Assembly (NCBI RefSeq): GCF_000004195.4
Contig: NC_030683.2
Span: 68,419,764-68,483,763 of the forward strand
From: Xenopus tropicalis
Taxonomy: Eukaryota > Chordata > Amphibia > Anura > Pipidae
DNA: 64,000 nt
Direction: 5' to 3'
Each line of letters opens with the position of its first letter. The first letter of the stretch is position 1. The position numbers were made by a program, and so were the translations under genes. A model generated the notes under the pieces. That model did no database searches and was not told the origin of the DNA. It saw only the letters and a list, made by a program, of their open reading frames with translations. Below, one piece after another: positions 31,533 to 43,094 of this stretch.

Positions 31533-31945
31533 TTAAAGGGGAAGGAAAGGCAAAGTCACTTGGGGGTGCCAAAATGTTATGCACCCCCAAGTGACTTTAA
31601 TCGCTTACCTTGTACCCCGGGCTGGTGCCCCTGTACAGAGAGAACAGCACCTGCCTGGGGTACCTGCAGCGCTTATTCCTTCCTGATAGATCGCGCACGC
31701 ATTTGTAGTAGAGTGAAAAGCCGAACTTTAACAGAGAAGTCTGCTTTTCACTCTACTGCGCATGCGTTTGTCCGGAACAATTGGCTAGCGAGCGAATAGG
31801 AAGGAGGAAGCTCTCTCGACAGGTACCCCGGGCTGGTGCTGTTTTCTCCTCACCAGCCCGGGGTACAAGGTAAGCTATTTAAGTCACTTGGTAGTGCCTA
31901 ACATTTTGGCACCCCCAAGTGACTTAGCCTTTCCTTGTCCTTTAA
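31533..31945. mobile_element. T2-type MITE (AAGTCACTTG family), second copy
   Basis: TTAAAGGGGAAGGAAAGGC and AAGTCACTTGGGGGTGCC at the left are mirrored at the right by GGCACCCCCAAGTGACTT and GCCTTTCCTTGTCCTTTAA; the target site is TTAA. Internal ACCCCGGGCTGGTGCC arms appear at both sides. The frame at 31560-31799 is inside it and not a gene. Confidence 0.92.
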
Positions 31946-33959
31946 AGCTATTCATATGGTTCAACAAGTTATTACACTCCCCTTTTATAGGACAAAAAGC
32001 ACAATGCACAGCTAATTTGTGGCAATACAAAATAAAACCATTTTCAGTTCCTATAACTATGTGATGTCATATTATATGCCACAAACAAAATGCTACACTA
32101 CTTAAGAACTTGTAAAAATTGTTTTGTGATTAAAATATTTATTCTAAATGGAGCATCAGTTTTAAATGGAGGACATCATAAAGCAGTGGTAAATACACAC
32201 ACTAAAATTTTGCTCTGACACACACAGAAATTTAATTTTGGTTTGCTGATTGTTATGTGAGCCCTCCTCTAAGTTAAATAGCTGTTTTGGTTACCAATCT
32301 CTGTTGTCTATGTTTTGAAATTTAAAAAAAAACTGGTGTGTGCAGTACAAAATTAAGTGTTTTCACACAAAATTCTTTGTGCGCACATCAATTTATTGTG
32401 GTTCCTGATGAAACCAACCCTTTGCATTTAGAACGTTCTATAAAATACATTTGAAATTCTACTGTTGTCCTCAAAGCACCAAAATAGGACTTAACTCTGT
32501 AGAATTACATTGCGTAAATCAGATTTTCTAATAACCCATAATTCAGAAGTACCACTGTCAGTGGTGCATGTCAGACTGGGCCTGTAAACTTAGCAAATTT
32601 CTCTGAACCATTAAAACAGTCACTCATTCTGCAAGGTCATATATTGACCAGCAACTGATTAAGCCTACAGCACACTGCAGGTCGGTTAGAATAAGAGTTA
32701 AAGGTTGAAGCCCATGGGTTTTCTCTAGTTGGTTTTTGTCATTAATCTTGACCTGTTACTTTGATATTGTGCTAAAAGATATATTAAAAACATTGTAAAT
32801 GAAAAGCCAAAAGAATGCAAGGGTAGTGGAAACATGGTTTGCTCCACAGTATGATATATGAAATGTCCTGCCCCCTTTTTGCTCCCACAGCATTCATAGA
32901 CATTTTAATGAGTGTTAGCCCCTCCATAAGGTTCCAAATAACTGGGTCAGCAGAAGTTTAAAAGTTTAAAATGTTTAAAGAATACCTATGGAATGTGCTC
33001 CTACCATAAGATTTAAAATGCAATGTTTATTATGAAATGTTTAACACACATACATAAAATCAATATGCACTGCAGACTGCATGGTTATCTACAATGTCCC
33101 ATTTTAGTACAGACTGTAAGCAAGTTTAACGTATTCTGGATTACCATTTAAATCTGACTCTCAGATATGTGAAGCTAAGGCAAGAAAATGAAGTATTTTT
33201 GATTCCTTATGCTTCCTAGGTGATCTAATGATAATTTCTAATCATTTGTTCCCTATTAGAATTTCTGGTACAGATTAATGTCAATACACCATGCATCAGG
33301 AGATCAGCATCTCTGTGCGTGCACATTTATCAGGTTGAATGTTTATGCTATGCTTATGTTTCTTTTGTATTCATTTAGAGCAAAGGTATTCCTTTTTGCA
33401 TACTGTATAAGTTCTGTTTCCTCTTATGATACAGATCTATATAAACATAATTGTGTTGCACCCTCTGTGTATGAATAGATCTCTAAAAACTGTATTTATT
33501 CAGCCTCTGCTCCAAGTCCATTTTGTCTTTGCTTCTACTGCAGAATTACAGGGACATAAAGATAGGAGGGGCTCTGGGCCCATTTATGCCTTTTCTCTAC
33601 CTCCCTACAAGGTGACATAGTGACACAGACAGATCCTCGCATTGAAGCTTCACGCATGATTACATTATTAGGGACAGTTTATTGTGCTATTACAGTCCTG
33701 GCAGCTTTCCAGCTGAATGTGTTGTTATTTATTACCACTCAGAATAATGCAGCAATAGACAGAGGTCTGAAGCAAGTGTGTATGTCAGTAATAGAATAGT
33801 AGTGAATAAGGTAAGACAGGATTAATACCCATTTACCCATTAGTAGGTTTATAAAAAAAAAAAAGAGCAATGATTTAGGTATTCTGGCAGTGCAATGATA
33901 ACATTTCTATCTCATGATGAACAAATAGGATGAAAGATAACAGCCAACAGTTAGTGACT
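31946..33959. other. Unique non-coding DNA
   Basis: No gene is recognised. CCTGATGAAACCAACC...AGAACGTTCTATAAAATAC near 32406-32450 weakly recalls the GATGAAGG...AAACGTTG...AATAAA loop motif of the hairpin at 13923. The frames at 33278-33620 have no domain. Confidence 0.55.
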
Positions 33960-35278
33960 GGTTACTAAATAGAAAGTGGAATCAAGGCTTTATCATGGTA
34001 GACATTAAAAGGCTCATTAATGAACAAGCGTATTGATGTAAAGAGCAAAATCGGGCACTGATTTGCCCACATGTCTGTGCCATTTACAGTTACTTTCACC
34101 TCTGTATGCTCAATACAACCAGCACATAACAGCAATGTGCCAGATCTGCTTGCCTTGATTAATTGCACACAAGGTGCAAAGTACAGGGTCCACAGATGCA
34201 ATGAAACCCTGGAATTAACACCTGCATTGAGGAAGTCTTACTTTCATAATTCTAGATTGTTGTACACAGAACCAGGCCTTGAGTAACATTTAGTAAATGG
34301 GTGCCAGAACTGTCATTATTCACAAATGTACAAGAAGGACTTGCCACTGCAGTACCCATCACAAACACGTTGTGCAATAAGCTATAGCTGACTGCTATTA
34401 TACTAAAATTCAGAGAAACAACTTTGTATTGTGGTTAAAAAAAAAACATGGAGATTAGCATGTGTTTTTGTCCTTTGAACCTTTTGGGCCTTGCACTTGC
34501 ATTTGTAAATTAGCCTTTGATTTTGCTGGCCCATACACAAATAAATAAGGGCAATAAGTGTGTGTGCGTTCACCTCTGCATTGTTATGCTGAGCCCCTGT
34601 TTGTTCCTTAAGAAAATCATGTTTAAGTGTGCTTACTGATGCCAGGGATACCCGGAGCTAATATCACCCTGAACATGATAGTAATTCAGGGGTTCCCATA
34701 GTGAGCAGTGTCAATAGGTGCAACGGATTTGCTCCCTAAGAATCACATGTTAATGCCATTTCTAGTAGCAGAAGTGATGTCTTTAGCCACATTATGCACC
34801 CAGCTATAGAATAAAGGATAACAAGTGCATTGTTTTTGGCATTTCGAATGCAATTGCAGCAAATGCAACGCAGTGCTTGGCACAATAATGCCGGAATTGA
34901 GGGAAAACTCTGCATTGTGGGTAAAAGACATGATGATTTGTTTCTAAAAAGACTCTTTTCTTACTGTACCTGCATTCCTAAATGAGCCCTATAGGCTATA
35001 TAATCCAAAATGACAATGCTCACTGGGTCACAGACATTTACGGCTGCTACTGCTAAAACAATGTAAATCCATGTTTATGATATTATGATTTAGGTTATTT
35101 AGGTGCTATTATTTGCTCTTTCAGCAGTCCAAAATGTTCTACTTTACTAACGGGGAGGCCCAACTATTTACCTTTTTGACAACATTTCCACCAGAGTAGT
35201 TAGAATTTTTTTTTTGTGGGGGGGGGAGCCCATGTACTGCTTTATTATTACTAATAATGGTTATATTATTATAAAATT
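33960..35278. other. Non-coding DNA with traces of old MITEs
   Basis: AGGCTCATTAATGAAC near 34010 and CCTAAATGAGCCCTATAGG near 34978 resemble degenerate GGGGCNNATTTA termini, so one or two old elements may lie here, but boundaries cannot be fixed. A G-run sits at 35217-35227. Frames at 33965-34286 are antiparallel shadows. Confidence 0.45.
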
Positions 35279-35568
35279 TGTATGGGACCTGTTATCCAGA
35301 AACCCGTTATCCAGAAAGTTCTGAATTACAGTAAAGGCCATCTCCCATAGACTACATTTTAATCAAATAAGTTACTTTTTCTAGTATTTTCTTTTTCTTT
35401 GTAATAATAAGACAGTACCTTGATCCCAAAACAAAACAATATTATTGGTTTAATTACTGTTTAAATAATTTTTTAGTAGGCTCAAGGTATGGAGATTTGA
35501 ATTACCGAAAGACCCCTAATCTGAAAATCCCCATGTCCCAAACATTCTGATAACAGGTTTGATACCTG
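35279..35568 (-). mobile_element. CAGGTATGGGACC-family MITE
   Basis: TGTATGGGACCTGTTATCCAGAAACCCGTTATCCAGAAAG opens it, and TTCTGATAACAGGTTTGATACCTG closes it. GGCCATCTCCCATAGACT and CTTTGTAATAATAAGACAGTACCTTGA show reverse orientation relative to 10854. Confidence 0.85.
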
Positions 35569-35725
35569 TATATTGGACTAATTCAAAAAACAATTATTGA
35601 GCAGTTGTTTTTTCTTTTCTGCTCTTTATATATATGGCTAATATGACCTTAATTGCATAATTAGTGGAAAAGCCTGTTGAGATATATATTTAGAAAGGCA
35701 GAGGGTTGGAACACACATGTATGGT

Positions 35726-35901
35726 ATATTTATTGTGCTGTGCAAAAAGTGGAGTAAAGCCTTACTGGCGATGTTGCCCAGGGCAACCAATCAGCAATTA
35801 GATTTCAACAGTTAGAAAACCAAAGCGAAACATCTGATTGGCTGCTATGAGCAACATCACCGATAATGCTTCAATCCACTTTTTACACAGCATGATAAAT
35901 A
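35726..35901. mobile_element. CAATCAG-type fold-back MITE, near complete
   Basis: The outer arms TATTTATTGTGCTGTGCAAAAAGTGGAGTAAAGC and GCTTCAATCCACTTTTTACACAGCATGATAAATA pair well. The inner arms ATGTTGCCCAGGGCAACCAATCAG and CTGATTGGCTGCTATGAGCAACAT pair too. This is the best copy of the family seen at 9848, 11505 and 18688. Confidence 0.82.
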
Positions 35902-36815
35902 TGATAACCCTTAGTTTTATGTAGCCACACCAGTTTCATGCTTGAAAGTGTACAGGAAGCACCTTAAGAGTGTCTAAAACTTCTTGTCAAAATTCTTGCA
36001 GTAAAAACCTTTGGGCAAATACGCTTCGTCATCTAAAATGAGAGATATTTTGAAAGTGATTGGTTGTGTAAGGTTACAGAGGAAATGCAATGCTTGTCCT
36101 TAACTCACCCCTTGAATCAGCTGCTAAATCTCTACAGGCACATCCAGACGATTGTCAGATTTCATGAAACTTTCCCTTAGCAGAAAACAATGTCTAACTG
36201 GGAAAGAGGGTTTATTGGTTGGAAATGGAACTGGCAGGATCAGAACTGAGATAGCTCTTAGCACTTAAAATAACTGGTGGATAAATCACGGGCAGATGGA
36301 CCTTCTGACTAATGCAGTGGAATATTTCATTATATTTTTATTTTGGGCTACAATAAAAAAATATGTACCTTGCATAATGAATGGTTAAATAGAAGGCCAT
36401 TAGGTCCTTGCAGAAAATTACCAAAGTTTCAGTTATATATATTAAAAAATCCTGACACAAGCAGAAATGCCCTTGATCAATATGAGTACTGTATTCGCAG
36501 AGCATTAAAGCTTCAGAGAAATGGATAAAATATATCTCCTCCTACCTGCTGAAAGACAGCTTAGACAATTTAATCTTCTTGCCTAAATTTCACACTGTTA
36601 CGTTTTCACTGAGCAAACTCAAGCAAGTGGAATGCATTATCATCTCTGGAAACTATTGCACTATTGCCAAATCAGTACATTTTAGTTTAACATAGTTGGA
36701 ATGCTGCTGTTTACCCATGTTAGGTCAAATGCATGGTTTGGATCCTTGCAAGATCACTTACAGCAATAGGGTTACTTTCCTAGGTGACTTTAACATGCTG
36801 GATTTTTGAGTAGAC
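35902..36815. other. Unique non-coding DNA
   Basis: No gene is recognised. 36040-36300 is balanced in composition and repeat-free and might be constrained, but I cannot test that. The 61-codon frame at 36343-36528 shows no domain. Confidence 0.5.
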
Positions 36816-37241
36816 TTAAATGACAAGTCAACCCAGAATATATTTTTTTGCATAATAAAAAACAACAAAATTCTAAGCAACTTTGCAATATACATTCATT
36901 ACAAATTTGTAATGGTTTTTGAGTTATTTGTATACATAATTGCTAACAAAAGCAGTGTTTCTCTGTCCTTTTTTATTCTCTGCACTGGTGGATCTGACTG
37001 TTGAAACAATGTAACACAAGGCAACACATTGACACACCTGCCTTGCTGGAGGAGACTGATCCTTGCAACATTGTTTAAAAAGAAACAACGAAGAGTTCAG
37101 AAAATGCTGCTATCAATAGCCATTACATGTACAAATAACTGGGCACTGAAATTTTTTACTAAATTAATTTTGGAAAGTTGCTTAGTGTTATGTTTTCTTA
37201 TATTTGGCAAAAACTTATTTTGGCAGTTGACATGTCCTTAA
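36816..37241. mobile_element. T2-type MITE (ACAAGTCAACCC family)
   Basis: TTAAATGACAAGTCAACCC at the left pairs with GGCAGTTGACATGTCCTTAA at the right; the target site is TTAA. AATTCTAAGCAACTTTGCAATATACATTCATTA and AATTAATTTTGGAAAGTTGCTTAG are the subterminal pair. The frame at 37029-37241 lies inside and is not a gene. Confidence 0.88.
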
Positions 37242-37285
37242 AGGTATGAAGACCCAAATTATGGAAAGACCCCACAACTGGAAAA
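37242..37285. mobile_element. Fragment of a CAGGTATGGGACC-type MITE
   Basis: AGGTATGAAGACCCAAATTATGGAAAGACCCC, directly after the T2 right end, resembles part of the short MITE. Confidence 0.45.
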
Positions 37286-37314
37286 CTCACTGGTCATTAA
37301 AAGGTACCAAAGGA

Positions 37315-37437
37315 GCAGTGCTCCCAATATGCTTAAAACATTGACAGATTGTGTTACAGTATCACATTGTTGTACTGTAACAATACTGTACCCTGATGTA
37401 TCAATAAAAGTAACATTTTGGCATATTGGGAGTACTG
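37315..37437. repeat. Short hairpin element
   Basis: The arms CAGTGCTCCCAATATGC and GCATATTGGGAGTACTG (16 of 17 complementary) flank a loop with CCCTGATGTATCAATAAAAG. The layout is like the hairpin at 13923-14080 (arms plus a GATGNNNNNAATAAA loop). Confidence 0.7.
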
Positions 37438-37543
37438 ACCCTTAAGTTAAATTTGATTATGCACTCCCACATTACAGAAAGTTGAAACATACATGCATAT
37501 ATTCATATATACAGTACATACATGTAATTTGGTATATTTGATA

Positions 37544-37544
<1 letters not shown>

Positions 37545-37578
<34 letters not shown>

Positions 37579-37600
37579 ATATCTATCATCTATCTATCAT
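37545..37600. repeat. (ATCT)n microsatellite
   Basis: About 14 ATCT units with one ATAT and one ATC interruption. Confidence 0.94.
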
Positions 37601-39582
37601 CAAATTCAAGCTTTAATGCTGCATACTGGCTTACCCAGTATTCCATTTTCACCTTCATTATTGTAAGTGCTCTGGAGGGTTACAAAACTAATATTATTGC
37701 TGTAAATATACTATAAAGTTAAATTGTGACAGCCCTGTGTGTTAAATTAGATAGAAAACAAGGAACATAGAAGGAAATACATTGGGTAAACCTCACTGAA
37801 AAATACTTGACTTCCCCATTTAATTCAAACCACTGTAAGAACAACTTCTATATAAAGAGATAAATTGCATCTGTCAAATACAATGAAATAATTTGTCACA
37901 TTGTTTCGTAGCTTAACACAGCTTGGTGAATATGGCCCTAATTATTAATACAGTTGCAAATTACAAGTAAAGAGAATCTGCTGAAACAATTAGGACATCT
38001 AGATTATTTAATGGTAATATATCAGTGATATATGTGGTAACTTCATTAGGAAGCAATACATGGGTTTTCTTTAATGAGCTCATAATAAATGAAGCAGTCC
38101 ACACATGGTAGATATTAATCACTGAGGTGATTTATATAAACAGAGTCTTGCGTATAGAATAGCCCTGTTTGTGTTCTGTTGTTGTTAAAATAATGTTCGG
38201 TACAGTCAAATTATTTAGATGCATACAATGCATAATTCCTGCGCTTTTACCTTTGGGATTTAGGCACATAGCAGAGTTTTTATTTAGCATTACAGTATGT
38301 GCCAGAATATATTGTATATTATCATTTTATAATAAAGACTTCAGTGTATATATCAGGCTGCATTTAATACACATAACTGTAGTTATGGAGTCTATTTTAT
38401 AGCCTCACTATAGGTATTGTGCAATATATATTACTTATGTCAGTAAAGAGAGCTAACTATAATGAGAACTGACTATAATCTGAGTTCAATTAAAAAAGTC
38501 GACCCGTATAGCCATTATGAAATGCAGGGTTGCACTCTTTTTAGTCCTTGAAACTGTTATTATCTAAGGAAAACAAATATGGCAGGGCTTATGAAAATTC
38601 TGTATTCTGTGAATGAGGTTCAGTAAACACAGCAAGCTATAGTAGAAAATTCAATCATTTAGCCTTTATGGCAAAATCAATTACAGATTTTCTCAGCTAG
38701 ACAGTGATTCTTAAAGGGATCTTGACTGTACAGTTATTGAACGCTCTACTCTGCTCTTACTTTTTAGCTCTCCTCCCAGACCTTGTGTAGACAAGAGAGG
38801 GCCAAGGTACAAAATATATAAATGAGGTGCAGATTGCCCAGCTTTTTGGCACCTGCTGTTGCCAAATGCAAATTGTTGCACTTCAAGTATAGGACACAAA
38901 AATCATCAGTGCAGCTTGCATCCACCATGTAAAGGCCACCATTCTCTATCTGTATTTAATGGTTGTTTATAAGAGTGTGGGAGGAAACTGGAGCACTGTA
39001 AAACATTATTGCACTGGTTTCTTGCTGCTATACACAATTTAGCAATCAGCACTGTAGTAGCTAAATGACAATCTATTATAAAAATATATTTCAGTTACAT
39101 AGAGGTTACACTGAGGTTGCTTGACACACCATGCAGATAGTAGTGTAGGAGTGACTCTTGTATTATGTCAATCATTTTTACTTTCACTTTACTTAATAAC
39201 TTTTATATATTTTCATAACTGGACTTTCAACTGTTAACATCTTTATTATAGAGAATAAACTTGGCTGTAATCTGAATTGTGTGGATATCCTGTTTATGTT
39301 GTTGATTTAATATGTATGGATGGCCATACATGGATATATGTAGGATGGCCATCAGAAAACGACTTCCACTAGGCCTTAAATTCAATTGTAAGTGGGGCTC
39401 ATAACCTTTCATACTCTGATGGTTGCTGTCTTCATATGTATGATATAATGTTTATCTTGTTTTTTTCTGTGTTATAAAGTGCTGCATCCTATGGGGAAAA
39501 GCTAGCTGCTTGCCCTAGGGCAGAGAAAGGTTTGTGTTCAGGGACAGAAGTAAGCCCTATCTTTACTATGAGGGACTAACAT
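37601..39582. other. Unique AT-rich non-coding DNA
   Basis: No gene is recognised. GTGGGAGGAAACTGGAGCA near 38978 may be a tiny remnant of the repeat seen at 58415. Frames at 38169-38402, 38711-38899 and 39227-39412 lack domains. Confidence 0.55.
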
Positions 39583-40064
39583 TTAATGGGGACCTGTCTA
39601 CCAGGTTAGTCAAGCATAATAAACTTCACTTGCACTATATAAATTATGTAATTCTTGCTTCTTCAGTCTTGGAAGTACATAACTAAAGCAAGCAGGCAGG
39701 CACCATTTAGTTAGTAAGGAAAGCATTGCCTCATTCCAAAATCTTGTTTATGTGCTAGAATGGGGGACCTGATGCCCAGCACTGGCTACACAATTAGATG
39801 GTAAAAGGAAGGGGAAAAGTGAGAAGTGCAGTGACCTCTAGGAAGTGCTGAATGGAAAGTGAAACTAATTGCCTACCCCGCCTCTATGCTATGCCTAAGG
39901 CATAGAGGCAGGGCAAGTAAAATATGATTGACAACTGGGAATTTTAAATACTTCTAAAATGGGTATAGATGTGTTAATAAAAAAAGGAATCTGGATTTCA
40001 TGTTAATTTGAACAGGACTTTTACTTTTACAGCTTTTTATGTCTGGTTGACACGTCCCCTATAA
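39583..40064. mobile_element. T2-type MITE (GGGGAC.TGTC family)
   Basis: TTAATGGGGACCTGTCTACCAGG at the left pairs with TCTGGTTGACACGTCCCCTATAA at the right. The right target site is mutated (ATAA). Subterminal GGAATCTGGATTTCATGTTAATTTGAACAGGACTTTTACTTTTACAGC is a known Xenopus T2 block. A GCCTACCCCGCCTCTATGC / GCATAGAGGCAGGGCAAG inverted repeat sits at 39872-39918. Confidence 0.8.
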
Positions 40065-40189
40065 AGATGGTCCTGAAGTTCTATGATCCTAATAGGATAA
40101 CAGCCTTCTAGCTAAAGACCATTTGTAAAAATATGTTGGGTCTTAATTGCTGTTGAAATGACAAGCTTGGTAAGGGATCCTTGAGTACA

Positions 40190-40380
40190 ATTAGATTGTA
40201 AGCTCTATAGGACAGGGACCTCCTTCCTACTGTGTCTCATACCACGTTGCACTTAATCTCTGTGTATTTATTCTTATTTGTTGTATTTATTATAACACTT
40301 GTCCTCCCTCTGTGTAATTGTGTATATTGTAAGATTGTACAGCACTGTGTATCTTTGTAGCGCTTTATAAATAAAATAAT
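40190..40380 (+). mobile_element. L2-type LINE / retroposon 3' end
   Basis: ATTAGATTGTAAGCTCTATAGGACAGGGACC, CTTGTCCTCCCTCTGTGTAATTGTGTATATTGT and GTAGCGCTTTATAAATAAAATAATGG are characteristic of a vertebrate L2-related 3' end. It is 5'-truncated and non-coding. Confidence 0.8.
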
Positions 40381-41182
40381 GGCCAAAATAGCCTTCAAAA
40401 GCTAAGCTATAGAAACAACAATTCTATACTCTATATCTAGTAGCCCTTCATCTAATCTGGCAATATTTGATCATGTAGCACTGCCACAAAGCCGTACCGC
40501 AATGCCTATGTCAAGTTCCTAGTGCTTCACTTGTCAGATGCTTTAAAACAATTTGCGAATCAGTGCTCTCAAAATTTGTCACGCTTATTGATGTACCCTT
40601 TTTATGGGACATGACATTATGAAGCAGAAAAGCTGTCTCTTCATGAGAGTACTTACAAGTAGAAGTTTAGGCATCTGTGAGCAATGAATATATTAGTATG
40701 GTGGTATAAATAATTAAAATCCTGCCAATTAGAGGAAGTTGCAAGTCAGAACTAATCTATTCTATGAATATCTTAACAACCCATTGTCTATGTGTAAAGT
40801 AACAGTACTATGTAATATTTGCATAACAGACGCTTACCTTCTTTCAGTATTCCCACACAAATTGTCACAGTATATCAATGATAAGCAATGTGATTGTTTA
40901 AAAAAAATCACTAAATATATGCCTACTCTTTGCTTTTACCCCCATGAACCTATTACTGATATGATGAAGCTAAACAATTAAGCTCCACTTCTACATTTTA
41001 AACCATGAACATGTAACCCCTTTTTTATGTAATGGCCTAAAGTCAGCTGCTCCTAGACAGAACATGGTAAATATTCTACCCCTTCTCTCAGATGAAAGGG
41101 TCAAGTGTTGCTGACTTATAGCTCACAACAAATTCAGTGTTTAACACAATGAAGGGTGCCAGTGGTTCTTAAAACATATACA
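40381..41182. other. Unique non-coding DNA
   Basis: No gene is recognised. The 80-codon frame at 40739-40981 has no domain. Confidence 0.6.
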
Positions 41183-41599
41183 TGTATTGTCAGGGCCGCC
41201 ATCAGGGGGGCACAGGGGGGACAGTTGTCCCGGGCCCAGACGATCGGCGCTTTAAAGGGGGCCCGGCCGTGATACAGTTTTTTAGCTCGGGCCCCCTTTA
41301 AAGAACTCCGGGCCCCATTGGTTCATTGGTAGCCAGCGGGAAATTTTATTGGTTGCGCCCCGTGCGTGCGTCCCTACGCACGGGCGCAACCTTTTAAAAT
41401 GTTAAGATGTAGCGGGGAGGATGCAGAAGAAGAAAGTTGCCGGTGGGAGAGCTGGAGGATTCCAGAGGAAGCCGCAGGGGAGCAGGAGTAAGTAGCTGGG
41501 GTAGAGTGGAGGGCGGGAGTAAGTAGCTGGGGTGGGGAGCCAGAGGAAGTCACTGGGGGAAGCCACAGAAGGACTCTGGGGGGGGGGGGTGCTGTGCAA

Positions 41600-41790
41600 A
41601 TGCAGGGAGCCTGGTGGGAGCTGGGGAGAAGCTGGAGGATGCTTGGGGGGTTTGGGAGCTGGACGATGCTGGGAAGGACTCTGGTGGGGGAGCTGGAGGA
41701 TGCTTGGGGGGGTGGGAGCTGGAGAATGCTGGAAAGAACTCTGGGGGGGAACTGGAGGACCGGGGAGGGGGGTAACTGGAGGATGCTGGG
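41600..41790. repeat. G-rich minisatellite (GGAGCTGGAGGATGCTGGG units)
   Basis: About six units of roughly 30 bp built on GGGAGCTGGAGGATGCTGGGGG, with GAAGGACTCTGG spacers, inside the hAT element. Confidence 0.88.
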
Positions 41791-41915
41791 GGGCCATGGC
41801 TACCAATGTTTTAGGGGGGCCCTGGCTACCGATGTTTTAGGGGTCCCTGGCTACCGATGTTTTAGGGGGGCCCTGGCTACCAATGTTTTAGGAGGCCCTG
41901 GCTACCAATGTCTGT
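41791..41915. repeat. Minisatellite (CCTGGCTACCGATGTTTTAGGGGG units)
   Basis: Five units of 24-29 bp: GGCCCTGGCTACCRATGTTTTAGGRG. It directly follows the G-rich array in the same element. Confidence 0.92.
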
Positions 41916-42014
41916 GTGGAGGGGCCATTGGGGGGCAGGGTGTGGGAGGAGGGGGGCCCAGAAAATTGTGTTGTGAGGGGCCCCGTGATTTCTGATGGCG
42001 GCCCTGTGTATTGT

Positions 42015-42729
42015 TAACGGGTAGCATCAAATACTTTTCGGTTTAATCAATAATTGAATTACACACACAGAGTTCTGTTGGGTTCTGTTATAGGTATTTG
42101 GGGCAGTTTATTTGCCACAAGCTTCTCCTTGCTCTTCCATATAGTTGTGCTGCTGCCTTTGTCCCACCTCCTGTAACAAGTGTGTCCCGTGATGTAGGGG
42201 AACCCTGGAGCTACCACCACCTCTGAATTGACCCAGTTAACCTAGCAAAGAACCAGATGGACAGGTCTTTTTGATGCTGAGCTGATCAATTTGCATTGCA
42301 TTAGTCAAATATCCACCTAGTAAAGGATACTGGAAATAGGAAAAAAAGAATTAATTGTGGGTAAAAACATGGCAAATGTGTTCGAAATTGCACTTTGGAC
42401 GCTGCACTTGTGGTAAGTAAATGAATTCTATTTTTTCCCAGTGTCTTAGGTTCTCAAGGGTGCTTCAAGGCATAACTTACACATTACACAAAAGACATAA
42501 CACAAAATTGCCTGAAAGGTCTCTTTCCCTTTAAGGCACTAACACTTTTCTTACTGGGGTCTTCAGGTCCTCTAGCACATTCACCCCCATCACCAAGTGG
42601 AGTCCCAACAACTATGGGTCAGAACTAGCCACTGGGCCTACAGTATGTGAATTCATTCAGGATGGAACTTCTTTATCAAGCAGTGTGCTTAACTCACTGA
42701 GTGCCCTACAAACAAATACTTTAACAGCT
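42015..42729. other. Unique non-coding DNA
   Basis: No gene or repeat is recognised. Confidence 0.55.
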
Positions 42730-42998
42730 ATCTAAAAAGGAACCAATCCAGGTATAGAGGAGAGCACCATAAAGCAGAATTCTGCTAAAACGCTATTTAT
42801 TTCATACCATAATACACATAAGTGTATTATGGTCTGAAATAAATAGCGTTTTAGCAGAATTCTGCTTTATGGTGCTCTCCTCTATACCTGGATTGTATTG
42901 AAGGGCTCAGTGGTGTGCCTTGTGAGGATCGATGCATCAAGCCTGACTAAGAGGCTGTGCGGTTGAATACCTATTTGTTGATCTAAAAAGGAACCAAT
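42730..42998. mobile_element. Hairpin-bearing insertion with 18-bp target duplication
   Basis: ATCTAAAAAGGAACCAAT occurs at 42730-42747 and again at 42981-42998. The 233 bp between are an insertion made of a 150-bp palindrome followed by an 85-bp single-copy tail (GAAGGGCTCAGTGGTGTGCC...GGTTGAATACCTATTTGTTG). The length of the duplication points to target-primed retroposition instead of a cut-and-paste transposase. There is no polyA. The layout is like family H (20685, 46398) but the sequence is different. Confidence 0.85.
42744..42895. repeat. Near-perfect 152-bp palindrome
   Basis: From CAATCCAGGTATAGAGGAG to CTCCTCTATACCTGGATTG the two arms are complementary with about one mismatch (CATACC versus CAGACC) and a minimal centre near ATACACATAAGTGTAT. 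Such a structure could extrude as a cruciform or hairpin. Confidence 0.95.
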
Positions 42999-43094
42999 AT
43001 TTTAGATTAAGGATGGATTTAGATTATAGAAATGACCTAAAATAAGGCAGCTATTGAAAATGTGATAATAGTTACAGCAGCCAATTCTCTTAAC

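Larger units (their letters stand above)
41191..42006. mobile_element. hAT-type element with internal minisatellites
   Basis: CAGGGCCGCCATCAGGGGGGC at the left and TTTCTGATGGCGGCCCTG at the right are inverted ends, flanked by a perfect 8-bp duplication TGTATTGT (41183-41190, 42007-42014). It is strongly G-rich on the plus strand and carries two tandem arrays. There is no transposase. The proline-rich minus frame (41402-41806) and glycine/tryptophan-rich plus frames (41532-41995) arise from these arrays. Confidence 0.95.

Noticed and set aside
41402..41995. Proline-rich minus frame and Gly/Trp-rich plus frames
   Set aside because: They come from two minisatellites within a hAT element; there is no domain and no splice context.
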